This document shows, piece after piece, positions 33,056 to 44,435 of a stretch of 64,000 nt of DNA (position 1 is the first letter of the stretch; each line of letters begins with the position of its first letter). The position numbers were made by a program, and so were the translations under genes. Source of the stretch: Prionace glauca (taxonomy: Eukaryota > Chordata > Chondrichthyes > Carcharhiniformes > Carcharhinidae); NCBI GenBank assembly GCA_037974335.1, contig CM075760.1, positions 14,874,059 to 14,938,058 of the forward strand, given 5' to 3'. The notes beneath the pieces were generated by a model. It was not told where the DNA came from. It saw nothing but the letters and a program-made list of their open reading frames with translations, and made no database searches.

Positions 33056-34199
33056 CACTCGACATGGGCACTGTGGAGACAAACATCCCATGGTCTTTAG
33101 AAGAGAACGTGGTTCAATCAATATCGATATAACAAGTTTTTCTTGCGAGTTATATGATGGAATTAAAACAGTATATTTGAATGTTTCTATTAATAGAACT
33201 TGCAGAAAAACCCACATTAGAAATATACAAATTACTCCTTGACTCATCATAAAACTGAGACAAATGATCTTGTATCAATATGAAGCAGCAAATGGAGAAA
33301 AATGAAAACAATAACAAACGTATCAGATATAGAATAGTAACATAGATGTAAAAAAAACCATAATAAACTGTTGCAATATAAATCCAGTGATATCATGTAA
33401 CAATATTCGAGAACAACATAGAGGATCATTGCTTCACTGATGACGTTCCTTTTAGTTAAACCTTGTAGAACCGTCAGTTCCCCCTGTTACAGGTGACAGC
33501 TGGTGTTACAGGAAATATCTGCGCGCCTCAACACCGCAAACCGCAGTGTATTTAGAGCAATAGCTTTTATGTCAATTATGGAATACCGGGCACTGAAGCA
33601 GGTCTTCTGGACAAGAAGCTTTGGGTTTGAAACTGCTTTGTGGTCTTTTGGCAACAGAGCTGTGTTCTCCTTGTCACCAAGTGTTGAATATCAAGGTCTG
33701 AATTCTTCCAGTATGCCTAATAACAGGTGGTGAGAACAGAACAGGTTCCTGGTCACTCATACTGCAGGAGGTAATGAAAGCCACTGCAGTAATTTGTCAG
33801 GCATAATCATGAGCAATCTAATGGAAATCTGTGGTCACCTAGCGCCACGTCAAGGCATGATGCCTGGAGGATGAGGTGGGAACAGGAGACTTAGAGAGTG
33901 AACTCTATAGAGCGTTGTATCCTAATGTCAATGGGTAGCCTGAGTACGACGTTCAAGACAATATAGATCATCAATATGGCTCCTCAATGTAGCAGAAAGA
34001 GAGCGAGGATGGATGAAAAGACAGAAAGAGAGAGAGAGGTGTCCATTATTTGGTTCAAATTTGCGACAAGTTCAATGTAACCGGCACATATTTGAATTCC
34101 CCAATCCCTTTACTCCAGGATCAGAGTGATGAGAATTTCTGATTGAGAATTCTTACTGCCTCCTGCGGTGATGAAGTTTGTAACATCACCACAACTATA

Positions 34200-34316
34200 G
34201 GCATATGGATAACATGGGAATAGTTTAGGTTAGAGGGTCATTAGATTGGTCCCACTGGCCGGCGCAACATTGAGGGCGGAAGGGCCGGTACTGCACTATA
34301 ATGTTCTATGTTCTAC
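34200..34316 (+). mobile_element. LINE 3' tail, present only in the right arm
   Basis: GGCATATGGATAAC...GTTAGAGGGTCATTAGATTGG...TAATGTTCTATGTTCTAC. The left arm is uninterrupted at the matching point (5750-5765), so it inserted after the inverted duplication. Confidence 0.8.
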
Positions 34317-35102
34317 ACTGGAAACGAAATTCCTTAGGTTCGCAAGTCCCATTTGACCTCTGGAGTCTGTGAAAGGCGCTACATCATTAAAAGTACGATC
34401 TCTTTTTTCGAGGGATACCTGTTTGCACAGGTTGCGTTCATTGCCTTCCTGATTCCACGGGAACCAATAATGTTTAGTTTCAATTTCACTTTCGTGACTT
34501 CAGTTTTTTTTCCAGAATAGGTTAATGAGTGGTCACCACGCACTGGTACTTCCCGGATTCTGTCTTCAGTTCCTTCAGAGATTCTTTCCCCTCCAGGAGA
34601 AACCGGCAGTCTATCCGGAACAACACTCCGGGAACTTACCGAGGAGACAGTGCAGTGTTTAGAAATGCTGCACCGTCAGAGCTCTCAGCCTCTCGATGAC
34701 CTGTTAAATCTGGGGTACCGTCTTCCCTCTCAGGTGGAGGTGCCACATGGTCACTGTTTCCAAAAAGAGCAAGAGAAACATCCTGTTAGGAATGTGTTCA
34801 ATAATCACAATGACTGACACAGCCAGAGCACTACAATATTACTGAATGAAATAATATCATTGTGAGTCCAAAAATAGCTGCTGTGTTTATTACATAAAAC
34901 ACTTCGGGACATTAAAATTTACAAAGATATTCTCAAGCTCATTCTTTTAAGTGTCCCGGTGTTTTAATTTTGCAATATATTTGTTATTCATAAAAATATT
35001 CTCAATAAAAAATGAGAAATCGCTACGATTTCAGGTTCCGTTTCAGACTCACTCTGATCCAAAGTTTGCCTCACGCTCCGTTATGTTGCATGAGGCCGTG
35101 AG

Positions 35103-35141
35103 AGTTTTTGTACAGGTTCAGCCCAGCTCTGAGTCTCTGTG
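35103..35141 (-). other. V recombination signal (23-type RSS)
   Basis: On the minus strand: heptamer CACAGAG, 23-base spacer, nonamer ACAAAAACT. Same as the mirror gene. Confidence 0.9.
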
Positions 35142-36064
35142 GGTCTCAGTGCGCAGTAATACACCCCGGAGTCTGTCAGCTCTGTTTTAGACACTTGCAG
35201 CGGGACGCTGCGGGTTGTTTCATTGAGCTCCGCTGAAAAACGGTCCCCTGGCGATGTCTCTGTTTTGTCGCTGTATCTATTCCTCTTCAGCAGAAACTCC
35301 ATGGACCCGCTGGAATACTGACGGTACCAGAATAAATAAGCAATGTTACCACTTGTAGCTGTGTAATTACAGAGTAATTGAACAACATCTCCTTCAGTGA
35401 CGGTGACTGCAGCCGGTGTCTGTGAAACAGAATCTCCTCCACAATGTCCTGTAAGAACGCAAAGAAATATTATACTAAACAATGCGATTTCACCCTTCCC
35501 CCAACCCCACTCCGAACCCCCCAACCCCATCCCTCACCCCCAGAATCTGCCGTATTCTTGAACAATAATCTCAGAAAGAAATCACACAGCACAACAACAT
35601 ATATATTTCACAGTTCAGCCGCTGGAAAGAGGAGGTGTTTGTAGCGTTTAAATAAAACTCCCACCATAAACATTCTGTTCTTTCTAAAGAGATCAGTTCC
35701 TCGCCTTCAGTCCCTATAACTGGAAACAGCTCACGGTCTGTCTGTTTGAAATGTGGCGTTTGCCAAACTCATCCACTGGTATCAGAGGAGCTTCAATCTG
35801 AGCCCAACTCATTCTCATTCCAAGGGGGAATTGTGCCTAATCCCAACAATGCTCAGCGTTGAGACCAGCGAGATCCTGATAATTTTTCGATGTTGTGATC
35901 AATCCATTCCCTGATCACCCATCCACTCCCACTTGCATTGAGCGAACCGCCTGACAGAATATATTATGTGGTAGTGATGTATAACACAGAAATGAGCAAC
36001 TTGTGAACCTACCGGTTAAAAGAACAGTCGCTATGATGAATACATACAAAGTAACAGGAGACAT
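35142..36064 (-). CDS. TCR alpha/delta-type V segment, intact (mirror of 4039-4941)
   Basis: Leader 36013-36064 is identical to that of the mirror gene (MSPVTLYVFIIATVLLTG). V exon 35142-35448 after TTCTTACAG: GDSVSQTPAAVTVTEGDVVQ, LLCNYTATSGNIAYLFWYRQ, then KRNRYSDKTETSPGDRFSAE and TDSGVYYCALR. The frame is open and all key residues are kept. Relative to the mirror gene I count 23 base differences in 307, about two thirds or more of them changing the residue and lying in CDR1, CDR2 and HV4. Confidence 0.93.
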
Positions 36065-36713
36065 GTTTGCAGAGAGCTGGAAGCGGATTTGACCAGAATG
36101 GGTTGAAGTGTTTTCGTCAAGAGCTGGGAAGAGGTTGAGTCATATCCGGGCCCACGTTGATTGGTTCACCACTGAAAACATCATCAGATAACATCCAATT
36201 GGCTTCAAGCTCCTTTGATCTCCAATTCAAGCAATAAACTCACAGTTCATTCATTTCCAATTCGGCCTCTTGGCGGAGGGACAATAGCATAAAAGTGAAC
36301 GTGGTCATCCCAGTACAAAGGATTACATTCCTCTTCAGCCGTCATTTCAGGCAACGACCGGTCCCCTGAATCTTGATGGCTCTGTTTCCTCATGGAGAAT
36401 GACAGCATTCATCCTTACAGCAACATAATGGTTTGTTTTCAATCATGTTTGGGATAGCAGCTATGATGCGGGAGAGGATGAATGTTTAGCTGAAACATCT
36501 ACTTCATAACAGGGGGTGGAATAATGAATGGGCTGCGATATTTCCATTTCATGTTCCCTCACTTTGTAACTTTGTAGTTTATGAAATCCTCTTTCAGACA
36601 GGGAAATATATCTTGCCTCCCCATTCAACAACTGATTAATCTGCAAGTTTCATTGTGATAAATAATAAAACGTGTTTTAAGTCCATCATGTTACTTGGAA
36701 CCAGAACATTTTA

Positions 36714-38034
36714 ACATAAGAACATAAGAAATAGGAGCAGGAGTAGGCCATCTGGCCCTTCGAGCCTACCCCGCCATTCAATAAGATCATCGCTGATCTG
36801 TCGTGACTCAGCTCCACCTTCCCGCCCTCTCCCCATAACCCTTAATCCCTTCTCTTATCAAAAACCCATCAACCCGTTTCTTAAAAATATTTAGCGAGGC
36901 AGCCTCCACCACTTCAACGGGCAGAGAATTCCAGAGATTCACCACCCTTTGAGTGAAGAAGTTCCTCCTCAACTCTGTTCCAAACCGCCCCCCCCCCTTT
37001 ATCTTGAGGCTGTGCCCCCTAGTCCTACTGTCTTTTTTGAGCGGGAAGAGTCTCTCCACCTCTATCCTATCCATCCCATTCATCATCTTATACGTCTCAA
37101 TGAGATCTCCCCTCATTCTTCTAAACTCTAACGAGTACAAGCCTAGTTTATTCAGCCTCTCCTCATAGCTCAATCCCCTCAACTCCGGTATCAGCCGAGT
37201 AAACCTCCTCTGCACTCCCTCCAGGGCCAAAATATCCTTGCGCAGGTGCGGCGCCCAAAACTGCACACAGTACTCCAGCTGCGGCCTCACCAATGCCCTA
37301 TACAGCTGCAGCAAGACCTCCCTACTTTTATATTCAATACCCCTCGCTATGAAGGCCAGCATCCCATTCGCCTTCCTGACCACCTGCTGCACCTGCAAGC
37401 TGAGTTTTTGCGACTCATGCACAAGGACCCCGAGGTCCCTCTGCACCGTTGCCTGCTGTAGTTTTTCGCCCCGTAAGTAATAGTCCTTCCTACCATTCCT
37501 CCTACCAAAGTGGACCACCTCACACTTGCCAACATTAAATTCCATTTGCCATTTCCTGGCCCATTCGCCCAGCCTATCTAGATCCTTCTGCAGACTCTCC
37601 ACACCCTCCGCACAATTTGCCTTTCCCCCAATCTTGGTGTCATCAGCAAATTTCGACACCCTGCACTCGGTTCCCTCCTCCAGATCATCTATATAAATGG
37701 TAAATAGCTGAGGCCCCAGCACCGACCCCTGGGGCACCCCACTAGTCACCAACCGCCAATCCGAATAGCATCCATTGACCCCCACTCTCTGCCTCCTATT
37801 TGACAACCAATCCTCTATCCATGCTAACACCCTACCCCCAACTCCATGTCCCCTGACCTTCTGCAATAACCTCTTGTGAGGTACCTTGTCAAGCGCCTTC
37901 TGAAAATCCAGAAAGACCACATCCACTGGCTCTCCTCTATCCACTGCCCTAGACACATCCTCATAGAACTCCAGTAAATTTGTCAGACACGACTTCCCTT
38001 TAATGAAACCGTGTTGCGTCCGCCCTATCAAGCA
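36714..38034 (-). mobile_element. CR1/L2-clade LINE, 5'-truncated, 407-codon open frame
   Basis: Target duplication ATTTTA at 36708-36713 and 38035-38040; the empty site is preserved in the left arm (3370-3400). The minus strand keeps a long open RT: FIKGKSCLTNLLEFYED, VDVVFLDFQKALDKVPHKRL, LAWIEDWLSNRRQRVGVNG, SGVPQGSVLGPQLFTIYIDD, KFADDTKIGG, to KRVDGFLIREGIKGYGERAG. The tail repeat (TTCTTATG) ends it. No endonuclease or ORF1 part is present. Confidence 0.95.
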
Positions 38035-38094
38035 ATTTTACATCGATATTGTTTGATATAGCAATACCGATACAAAAGAAAGTAGTCCCTGTCA

Positions 38095-38205
38095 GTGTTT
38101 GAAGTCTCATAACACCAAATTAAAGTCCAATAGATTTATTTGGTAGCACAAACCACTAGCTTTCGGAGCGCTGCCCCTTTATCAGGCGAGTGGGAGTTCT
38201 GTCTG
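38095..38205 (-). mobile_element. Penelope-like element terminal fragment
   Basis: Mirror of 3228-3335. It lies against the V remnant at 38190-38310. Confidence 0.6.
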
Positions 38206-38699
38206 TACCAGGATATGGTGTCGTTTGTAAAAACGGAGCGCCGACTGCTAGGTTCAACCCGGTCGAACCAGCCTGCTCATGTTGGGAGCTCTGACGCTCT
38301 TTACTCCGAGGGTAGTTCTTCACTCAGAGGGTAGTAAGGGTGTGGAATGCCCTGCCTGCAGCAGTTGTGGACTCGCCAACTTTAAGGGCGTTCAAATGGT
38401 CAGTGGATAGGCATATGGATAACTTCGGAATAGTTCAGGTTAGAGGGTCATTAGATTGGTTCCACTGGTCGGCACAACATCGAGGGCCAAAGGGCCTGTA
38501 CTGCGCTGGAATGTTCTATGTTCTATGACACTGAGCGGCTATGAACAAAGATCACTCACAAACTACATGGTGTGAAGAAATTGTTAAAAACAACAGATCT
38601 GATTAGAAAAATCAACTCACACAATAGCAGCAGGGTCAGAGCTTCAAGAGGAAACAGGTATTTGGTTGGGAGGGGGGCAGTGGGAGGGATTTGCTTCAT
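38190..38699 (-). pseudogene. Decayed V segment with open leader (mirror of 2705-3236)
   Basis: Leader 38621-38699 is open here (MKQIPPTAPLPTKYLFPLEA, then LTLLLL, donor GTGAGT), unlike the left-arm copy with its poly-C run. The V exon survives only as the FR1-FR2 remnant near 38205-38300, with the Penelope-like fragment on one side and a LINE tail (38315-38526, plus strand) on the other. Confidence 0.72.
38315..38526 (+). mobile_element. CR1/L2-clade LINE 3' tail
   Basis: Mirror of 2902-3138, ending in the AATGTTCTATGTTCTATG tail repeat. Confidence 0.75.
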
Positions 38700-40599
38700 G
38701 ATAATAAAGGTGCACAAGAAGATCAATCCGGGTCCGATTTTCAGACTGGGACTTGCAGCCGGCGCCTGGACTCTGAAATGTGGGAAGGGAAAGGAGAGGC
38801 GAGAGTTTTCCATTCCCCCCCTCAATGTGAGACTGAGGGTCCACATTGTCACCGATTGGACTATTATGGGATGTCGGTCTCTGACGCTGCTCACGGTGCC
38901 ACTGAGAGATTGGCTGTTTCTCAAACCATTGTCCACTTGAACCGTCAATGACCCCCCGGCCCTCTCTGCACCCTGTGTGCAGCAGCAGAGTACATTGTTT
39001 CACAACGGCTGTGCTCTGTTATCCTTCTAAATGAACAGAGCAGTTCATCGTCTGAGAATTATAGAGTCTTAAAGAACAAACAGACGCCATTCGGCCCATC
39101 GCTCGCGTACTGTCTCTGCTGAAGGGTATCCACTTATTCCTAACCAACAGCTTGCTTTCAATATTGATTATATATATATTTCTCATTCCGTTTACTGCCC
39201 AAATATTAAATATCTTTGTAAATTACTTCTACATTATGTCTCCATTACAGATTGGCATGGATCATCGCAATTTCTAACATCGTCTGCTCAAAACACAAGT
39301 CTTCTAATCGCTCCCTCCACTTTCATAGAGTTAGCCTGAAATGCTGCCATCCATTCACCCCCTGCGAGACCAGCCGGATTAACTCTGTTTCTTTTTAACC
39401 TTTTCCAAACTTGAATTGATCGGGTAGAAGTCTGCCAACCACTTCTGAACAGAGATTCTGCTCTGTCCGGTGTGGGGGTGAAAATGCCCCAGTTGATCAA
39501 GTGGCACTTCCCTCAACACTGTGCTTCCTTATCCCAACTCCACGTTTTCCAGTGTCTCACACACTGTCTGTCAGGTTAACACTGAAAGAGGAAAGAGTCT
39601 CCCGCTCAGCACTGCACATTCTCAACCCAACTCTATCTTTCCCAATCTCTCTCACACACTGTCTCTGAGGTTAACACGAAACAAACGAAGAATCAATAAA
39701 CTGATCCAAGTGTTGCGAACTGTGCTCGCGACAATGATGTGTTCAGCGTTAGACTTGTAGCCTTGCTTTCTGAAATCTGTGTTGTGAGTAAATATTTGAT
39801 TATTGATATGTTTAATGTCAGTGGCAGCTTCTTCTCCTTCTGACCCGAGTCCTTTCTCTCCTTTGATTCAGTAAAATAATAATTACTTCTTATTTTCTGG
39901 CTCATTTCCTCTAGTTTTTGTTTTGCTATGGGTTAAACAGAGGCAGCCTTTTCATGAACTGAGTTGTATGTCTGTTAGTTACAGAATTGCATTCATTCAC
40001 CTGTCTGAACAATCCCGCCAAATGGGGACATTTGGTTTCCCGCATTTATCATATTCAGTCCATAAATTGTTGCATTATTTGATTTATTTTATAGCGATAG
40101 GGTGGGTTGGACGGTGGTGGGTGGATGGGGTGGGAGTTCTCCTGAGAAGGAGATACCCAATATTAAGCAATAGAATGAACAGGTTGAGAGAGAGTCTGTA
40201 TCATATGACGCATGCTGTGTCTGTAACTCTGCAGACGGAAACACCCACTTTTGGGGTAGAAATTGCCCCTCCCACTGCGCTGCAGGTCCAACAAACCCCG
40301 GACGAGAGAATAACATGCCCAATAACAGAAGGCAGTCAATATGGGTCAGAGCGACAGCAGCAAAGACAGCTGACAATGCTGCTGTTATTTCTTCATATTT
40401 TCAATTCAGAACAGCGAAGAGTTAGTAACCAGTGCGCCCCCTGACGGAAGTTCTGAAACTTTCAATGTTGGGATAACGAGCAAAGTACAAATTTATCAAT
40501 GGGGCAGTTTCCAGTGCCCGGGTTTTAGGAGATATGTTTCAGAAAATTCAGCCGTTTAAATATCTCGTAAATACTAAACATTAGTTACCAGTGGGACTT

Positions 40600-40830
40600 A
40601 GCCGTCGCTGGCTGGCCAGCATTTATCGCCCATCCTTATTTGCCCTACGAGAGCAGTTGAGAGTCAACCACATTGCTGTGGCTCTGGAATCACATGTAGA
40701 CCAGACCAGGTAAGGGCGGCAGATTTCCTTCCCGAAAGGACATGAGTGAATCAGATGAGTTTTCAGACAATGGTTTCATGGTCATCAGTAAATTCTGAAT
40801 TCCGGCTCTCCCCAACACGAACTGAGTTTC
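40600..40830 (+). repeat. Dispersed SINE-like repeat
   Basis: Mirror of 610-800, with the core TTGCTGTGGCTCTGGAATCA and GACAATGGTTTCATGGTCAT. Confidence 0.6.
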
Positions 40831-41215
40831 TGGATTAATAGTTTCGCGATAATATCACGGAGCCACCCCCTCTTTATTTATCATATTATCTGATTTTTAC
40901 TCTGTCTATTACACTCGGTACTTTCCAATCTCGATCTCTATTTCAACACTTTCCTCATTTTCTGTCCACTCCTCCGACAATAACTGAAATTTCCTCTGTC
41001 CTATTTTCCAATCACTCAGTTTAGTTTACATGCTCCGTCTTTCCTCTTCACCATTTCTGTTTTCAACTCTCTTCATTTCTGACGGAATTTTAATAATTAG
41101 ATTCTATATTTTATTTTCAGTTGCGCTCATTTCCTTTTTTAACTATTTTAAAATAATCCCATCACTCCCTGTGCCGACATTGCCGACACACAGAGTGGAT
41201 CTCACAGTCGATGCA

Positions 41216-41253
41216 GGTTTTTGTATGGGACCCCCCGTGTTTGTTACACTGTG
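41216..41253 (-). other. V recombination signal (23-type RSS, 22-base spacer)
   Basis: On the minus strand: heptamer CACAGTG, 22-base spacer, nonamer ACAAAAACC. Same spacer length as the partner at 155-192. Confidence 0.93.
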
Positions 41254-41586
41254 GCTCACGGCACAGAGATAGGTGGCGGTATCTGTAACTCTGGCGTCTC
41301 TCACAGTCAGGGCACTGAATTTGTAGCCTTCCCCGATTGAGGCAGTGATCCTCTCGCTTTGATCGGTCTCTCTTTTGGCCATCACCAGATGCTGGGGTGG
41401 CTGATTCGGGGACTGTCTGTACCAATGCAAGCTGTTAAACGCAGTGGTGGTGGTGCAGTTGATGGATATGGTTTCCTCTTCGCTGACAACCTCCCACCGA
41501 GGGAGCTGCATCACCTCATCTGCTCCAGTCACTCCCGTGAAGATCAGAGTGAAAAGCAGCAAAGAGAATCTGTTAATTCGGAACAT
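41254..41586 (-). CDS. TCR alpha/delta-type V segment with leader and V in one open frame
   Basis: One uninterrupted frame runs from ATG at 41586 to the recombination site: leader MFRINRFSLLLFTLIFTGVT then GADEVMQLPRWEVVSEEETI, SINC, FNSLHWYRQSPNQPPQHLVM, TASIGEGYKFSALTV, DTATYLCAVS. All other V genes here have a leader intron. A TATAAAT box lies about 170 bases upstream, near 41752-41758, and no other leader ATG is seen between. An alternative is a conventional upstream leader spliced to the internal GGAGCAG acceptor just before GATGAGG; I found no candidate exon. Intact and probably functional. Confidence 0.88.
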
Positions 41587-41744
41587 TTTTCAGATCATAT
41601 GAAATTACTGCTCAAGTAATTGTCCAAGGAGTTCAATTTAGAATTAGGATATGTATATAATATTCACACGAAATAACAAGGAGCCAAAAACCAGCTCCAG
41701 TTGTAACTGTGGCGTCTCTCTGTCGAGCTGATGAAAGAAGCTGA

Positions 41745-41765
41745 GACTCGAGATTTATACGCTCA
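41745..41765 (-). promoter_or_regulatory. TATA box of the single-exon V
   Basis: Minus strand GCGTATAAATCTC, about 170 bases before the ATG at 41586. Position fits a core promoter with a leader-long 5' UTR; inferred only. Confidence 0.45.
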
Positions 41766-42085
41766 CGGATGTTGATTCTACTGGAATCAGAGATGGAGAA
41801 TTGAAACCGGAATAAATAAACCCCATCGGTAACCCCATGTTTCCGGTTACAAATCTCGTCCCACGTGTCTAACTAGGAAACCAGTCTCCCTATCAGAACA
41901 TTGACTGAACCCAGCTCAGGGTGAATCCATTCACTGGCTGCCAGCTCACCAGCTACTAACCCCACAGCACCACCGCGGACACAGGGAAATGCAGTGAGAG
42001 CATCCCGAGGCAAAATATACAGGGTGAAGTTTGAAACGGATGTTTTCAAATATCCAATTCCTGTTTTACAGAGCAGGCAAAGGAA

Positions 42086-42546
42086 ATGCTCAACATTTGG
42101 GCTGTTTGGATAATATTCATAACAAGTAATTGTGAACCGAACACATTTCATATTTACTTTAATTTTACAAACGTGATTTAAAATGAAATTTTAAGTATTC
42201 AATCGGTCTGATTTATTTCTGTTTGAGCAGGTTTTTCAGATCTGAGTCATGGAGATTCTGTCACTCTGTCGCTATCCTCAGGACGAAAGACGGAAGAAGA
42301 AACATTGAGTTTAACATGTACCTATGATATTACAATGATCAACTACGTTTCATCCTGGTACAGGCAACACTCAGAGAAACAGCATCTATTTATATTGAGG
42401 GAAAATTCGATATTTGTTGAAGATATAACAGATTTTGCTAAAAGCCGTTTTTCTGGAGAGCTTCGGACATCGAGTAAATTCACCAGTTTGACTGTCTCTA
42501 GTCTGCAGCTGACTGACGCTGCCGTGTATCACTGCGCTTTCAGTCT
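42086..42546 (+). CDS. TCR alpha/delta-type V segment, open frame but damaged heptamer
   Basis: Leader 42086-42125 (MLNIWAVWIIFIT, donor GTAATT) and V exon 42240-42546 (acceptor GTTTTTCAG). It reads DSVTLSLSSGRKTEEETLSL, TCTYDITM, SSWYRQHSEKQHLFILRENS, FAKSRFSGELRTS, FTSLTVSSLQLTDAAVYHCAF. Both cysteines and the Trp are kept (Y-H-C in place of Y-Y-C). It is the sister of the frameshifted V at 12577. The signal heptamer is CATCGTC, which loses the essential CAC, so it may be unable to rearrange. Confidence 0.85.
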
Positions 42547-42585
42547 CATCGTCATGGAAAGCATTCTGACTGATGTACAAAAACT
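42547..42585 (+). other. Defective V recombination signal
   Basis: Heptamer position CATCGTC at 42547-42553, 23-base spacer, perfect nonamer ACAAAAACT at 42577-42585. Only the heptamer is decayed. Confidence 0.8.
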
Positions 42586-43414
42586 GCCTTGAAACCGTGT
42601 CTGCTGTGGGTTGCACAGAATCGTGGGCAGATGCAGCCACAATGCAACTGTCAGCCGGGCAAGAATCCTCATTAACCTGGGATCAGCCTTCACCCAAGTT
42701 TTTCAGTCATGGTGCCTCTTTGAGTCTGTGAGATCACTCAGTGGTGATCGATATTCAAGGAAACACCTCGAGCTGGGCTGCTTTCAGCACCTCGATAGAC
42801 ACAGCAGCTGCAGTTTCCGGCTTGCTCATAGTACCAAAAACATTCCAGCCTGAAGGAAACATTCTGAAGCTCACTGGTCATTGGGAGAATTCTATTCTCA
42901 ATGTTTATTTTAGAGATCACAGTCACTTCCTTGTGAAATCTCTTCATTGTGGATACACTTCCTCCGAAGCAGCAACACTCTCATCGGGCCAAATAAACAC
43001 AGAAAATAGGTCGCTGGAAAATGGCTTGTAAACCTGATTGGGATTGAATTGCTGAATATTAGACAGACACGGGGACTGGATCAAATGACAATGACTAAAC
43101 TAAGTAGATCAAATAAATTTAAGAAGATCAGCGATAGTCCAACTGCCAGTTGAAATAAACTAATACAATTTCTCAAATGTTCCTTATCTCTTGTCGAGGT
43201 TGTGTTTTGCTCTGATATTTTAGGAAGGCATCTGTGATTCTCTCTGTGGAGAGTGAATTATTCTTTCTGTTTATCGGTGCGAGAGCACCCTCTGGTGGTA
43301 CCTTACTGTGAGGTTTTGTCCGGGAACGTCAGTGTGTCGTCAACAATCAGGAAATCAATGCTGATTTCAGCAATGATAGATTGTAATCTTGCCTCACCCC
43401 ATCTACAACTTTGC

Positions 43415-44435
43415 AACGTGAATTTGTGTGTGTGTGTTTGTGCGGTGTGTTTGCATATGTTTGTATCTGCTTGTGTTTATGTATGTGTGTGTGTGTGCAT
43501 GTACTTGGGCGAGTTTCTGCATGTGCGTTCGTTTTGTGTGTTTTTCTGTATGTGCATGTGTGCGCTTGTACATTCGTTTGTGTGTACGTATGTGTGTGCG
43601 TGTTTGTGTTCATCCTATTGCGTCTGTTTTATGTTTCAGATGATATACAGTAGTTCTTATTCCATTTCCACGTTTTTACATCCAACATGTACCGTTGTTG
43701 CTTTTTTTATTTAGTGCTTCTGCCTGCCATCCTATCCTATCAGTGTGCCATTATATCATTTTGTTCTGTACCCTTTGCAGCGTTTATTGGCCTTGGTATT
43801 TCCTTCCAACTTCTTTATGTTTTTTTCAGTTCAGGTGAAAGGTCATGTTAACTTTTTTTTCTCATTCGACAGGTACGAGCAGTCATTCTGGTTATTTTCA
43901 GCATAATCTTGCCTCCGTTTTGTACACGCTAGAATTCAAACTTTATAATCTGTCAGATTTAATATTTTGTTCAGGGAGATGCGACAGCCAACAAATCATC
44001 AATTCCACTCCCACTCTCGGGTATATTTGTATAGTTTCTCATTTGGCAAGAAAACCGAGCTTTAAATTTGCTTCTGTTATTAATTTAGTACCCAGCTGGT
44101 TATTTAGATTGAAATTGACATCAACCCTGCGCGATCTCAGCCTCTCACCGTGCTTGGGAGATTGTGTGTGACAGTGTTTGTGTTTGAGTGTGTGTGCATT
44201 TGTGTAAGTCTCAGTGTTTTACGTTGTCTGCATGTCTGTGATTGCATGTCTGTTTGTGGGTATCTACGCGTTTGCCTGTGTCTGACTGAAAGTGTATGTC
44301 TCAGAATGTGTGTGTGGATGTTTGCATGTGTTTACCTGAGATTGTATGCCTGTGAGTGTGCTTGCGCGTGTGTGCGAGTTTGCCTGGGTCTGTCTGAGAG
44401 TGTATGTCTGTGAATGTGTGTGTGTACCCGAGTTC
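43415..44435 (+). repeat. Two TG-rich low-complexity tracts
   Basis: 43420-43620 and 44160-44430 are imperfect TG/TGTATG repeats. Open frames through them are artefacts. The stretch between (43620-44160) and on to 44900 shows no gene. Confidence 0.75.

Larger units (their letters stand above)
33507..41407 (-). repeat. Right arm of large inverted repeat
   Basis: Reverse complement of 1-6480 with two extra insertions: a LINE tail at 34200-34316 and a 1.3 kb LINE at 36714-38034. Homology starts at about 33507 and continues to at least 41407, where the partner leaves the window. The arm contains an intact V (35142-36064), a decayed V (38190-38699) and most of the V at 41254. The remaining parts (33560-35100, 36070-36700, 39010-41215) show no gene that I can support. 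Confidence 0.93.

Noticed and set aside
43411-43714. Cys/Val-rich open frames, possible small secreted protein
   Set aside because: They are TG microsatellite read in different frames.
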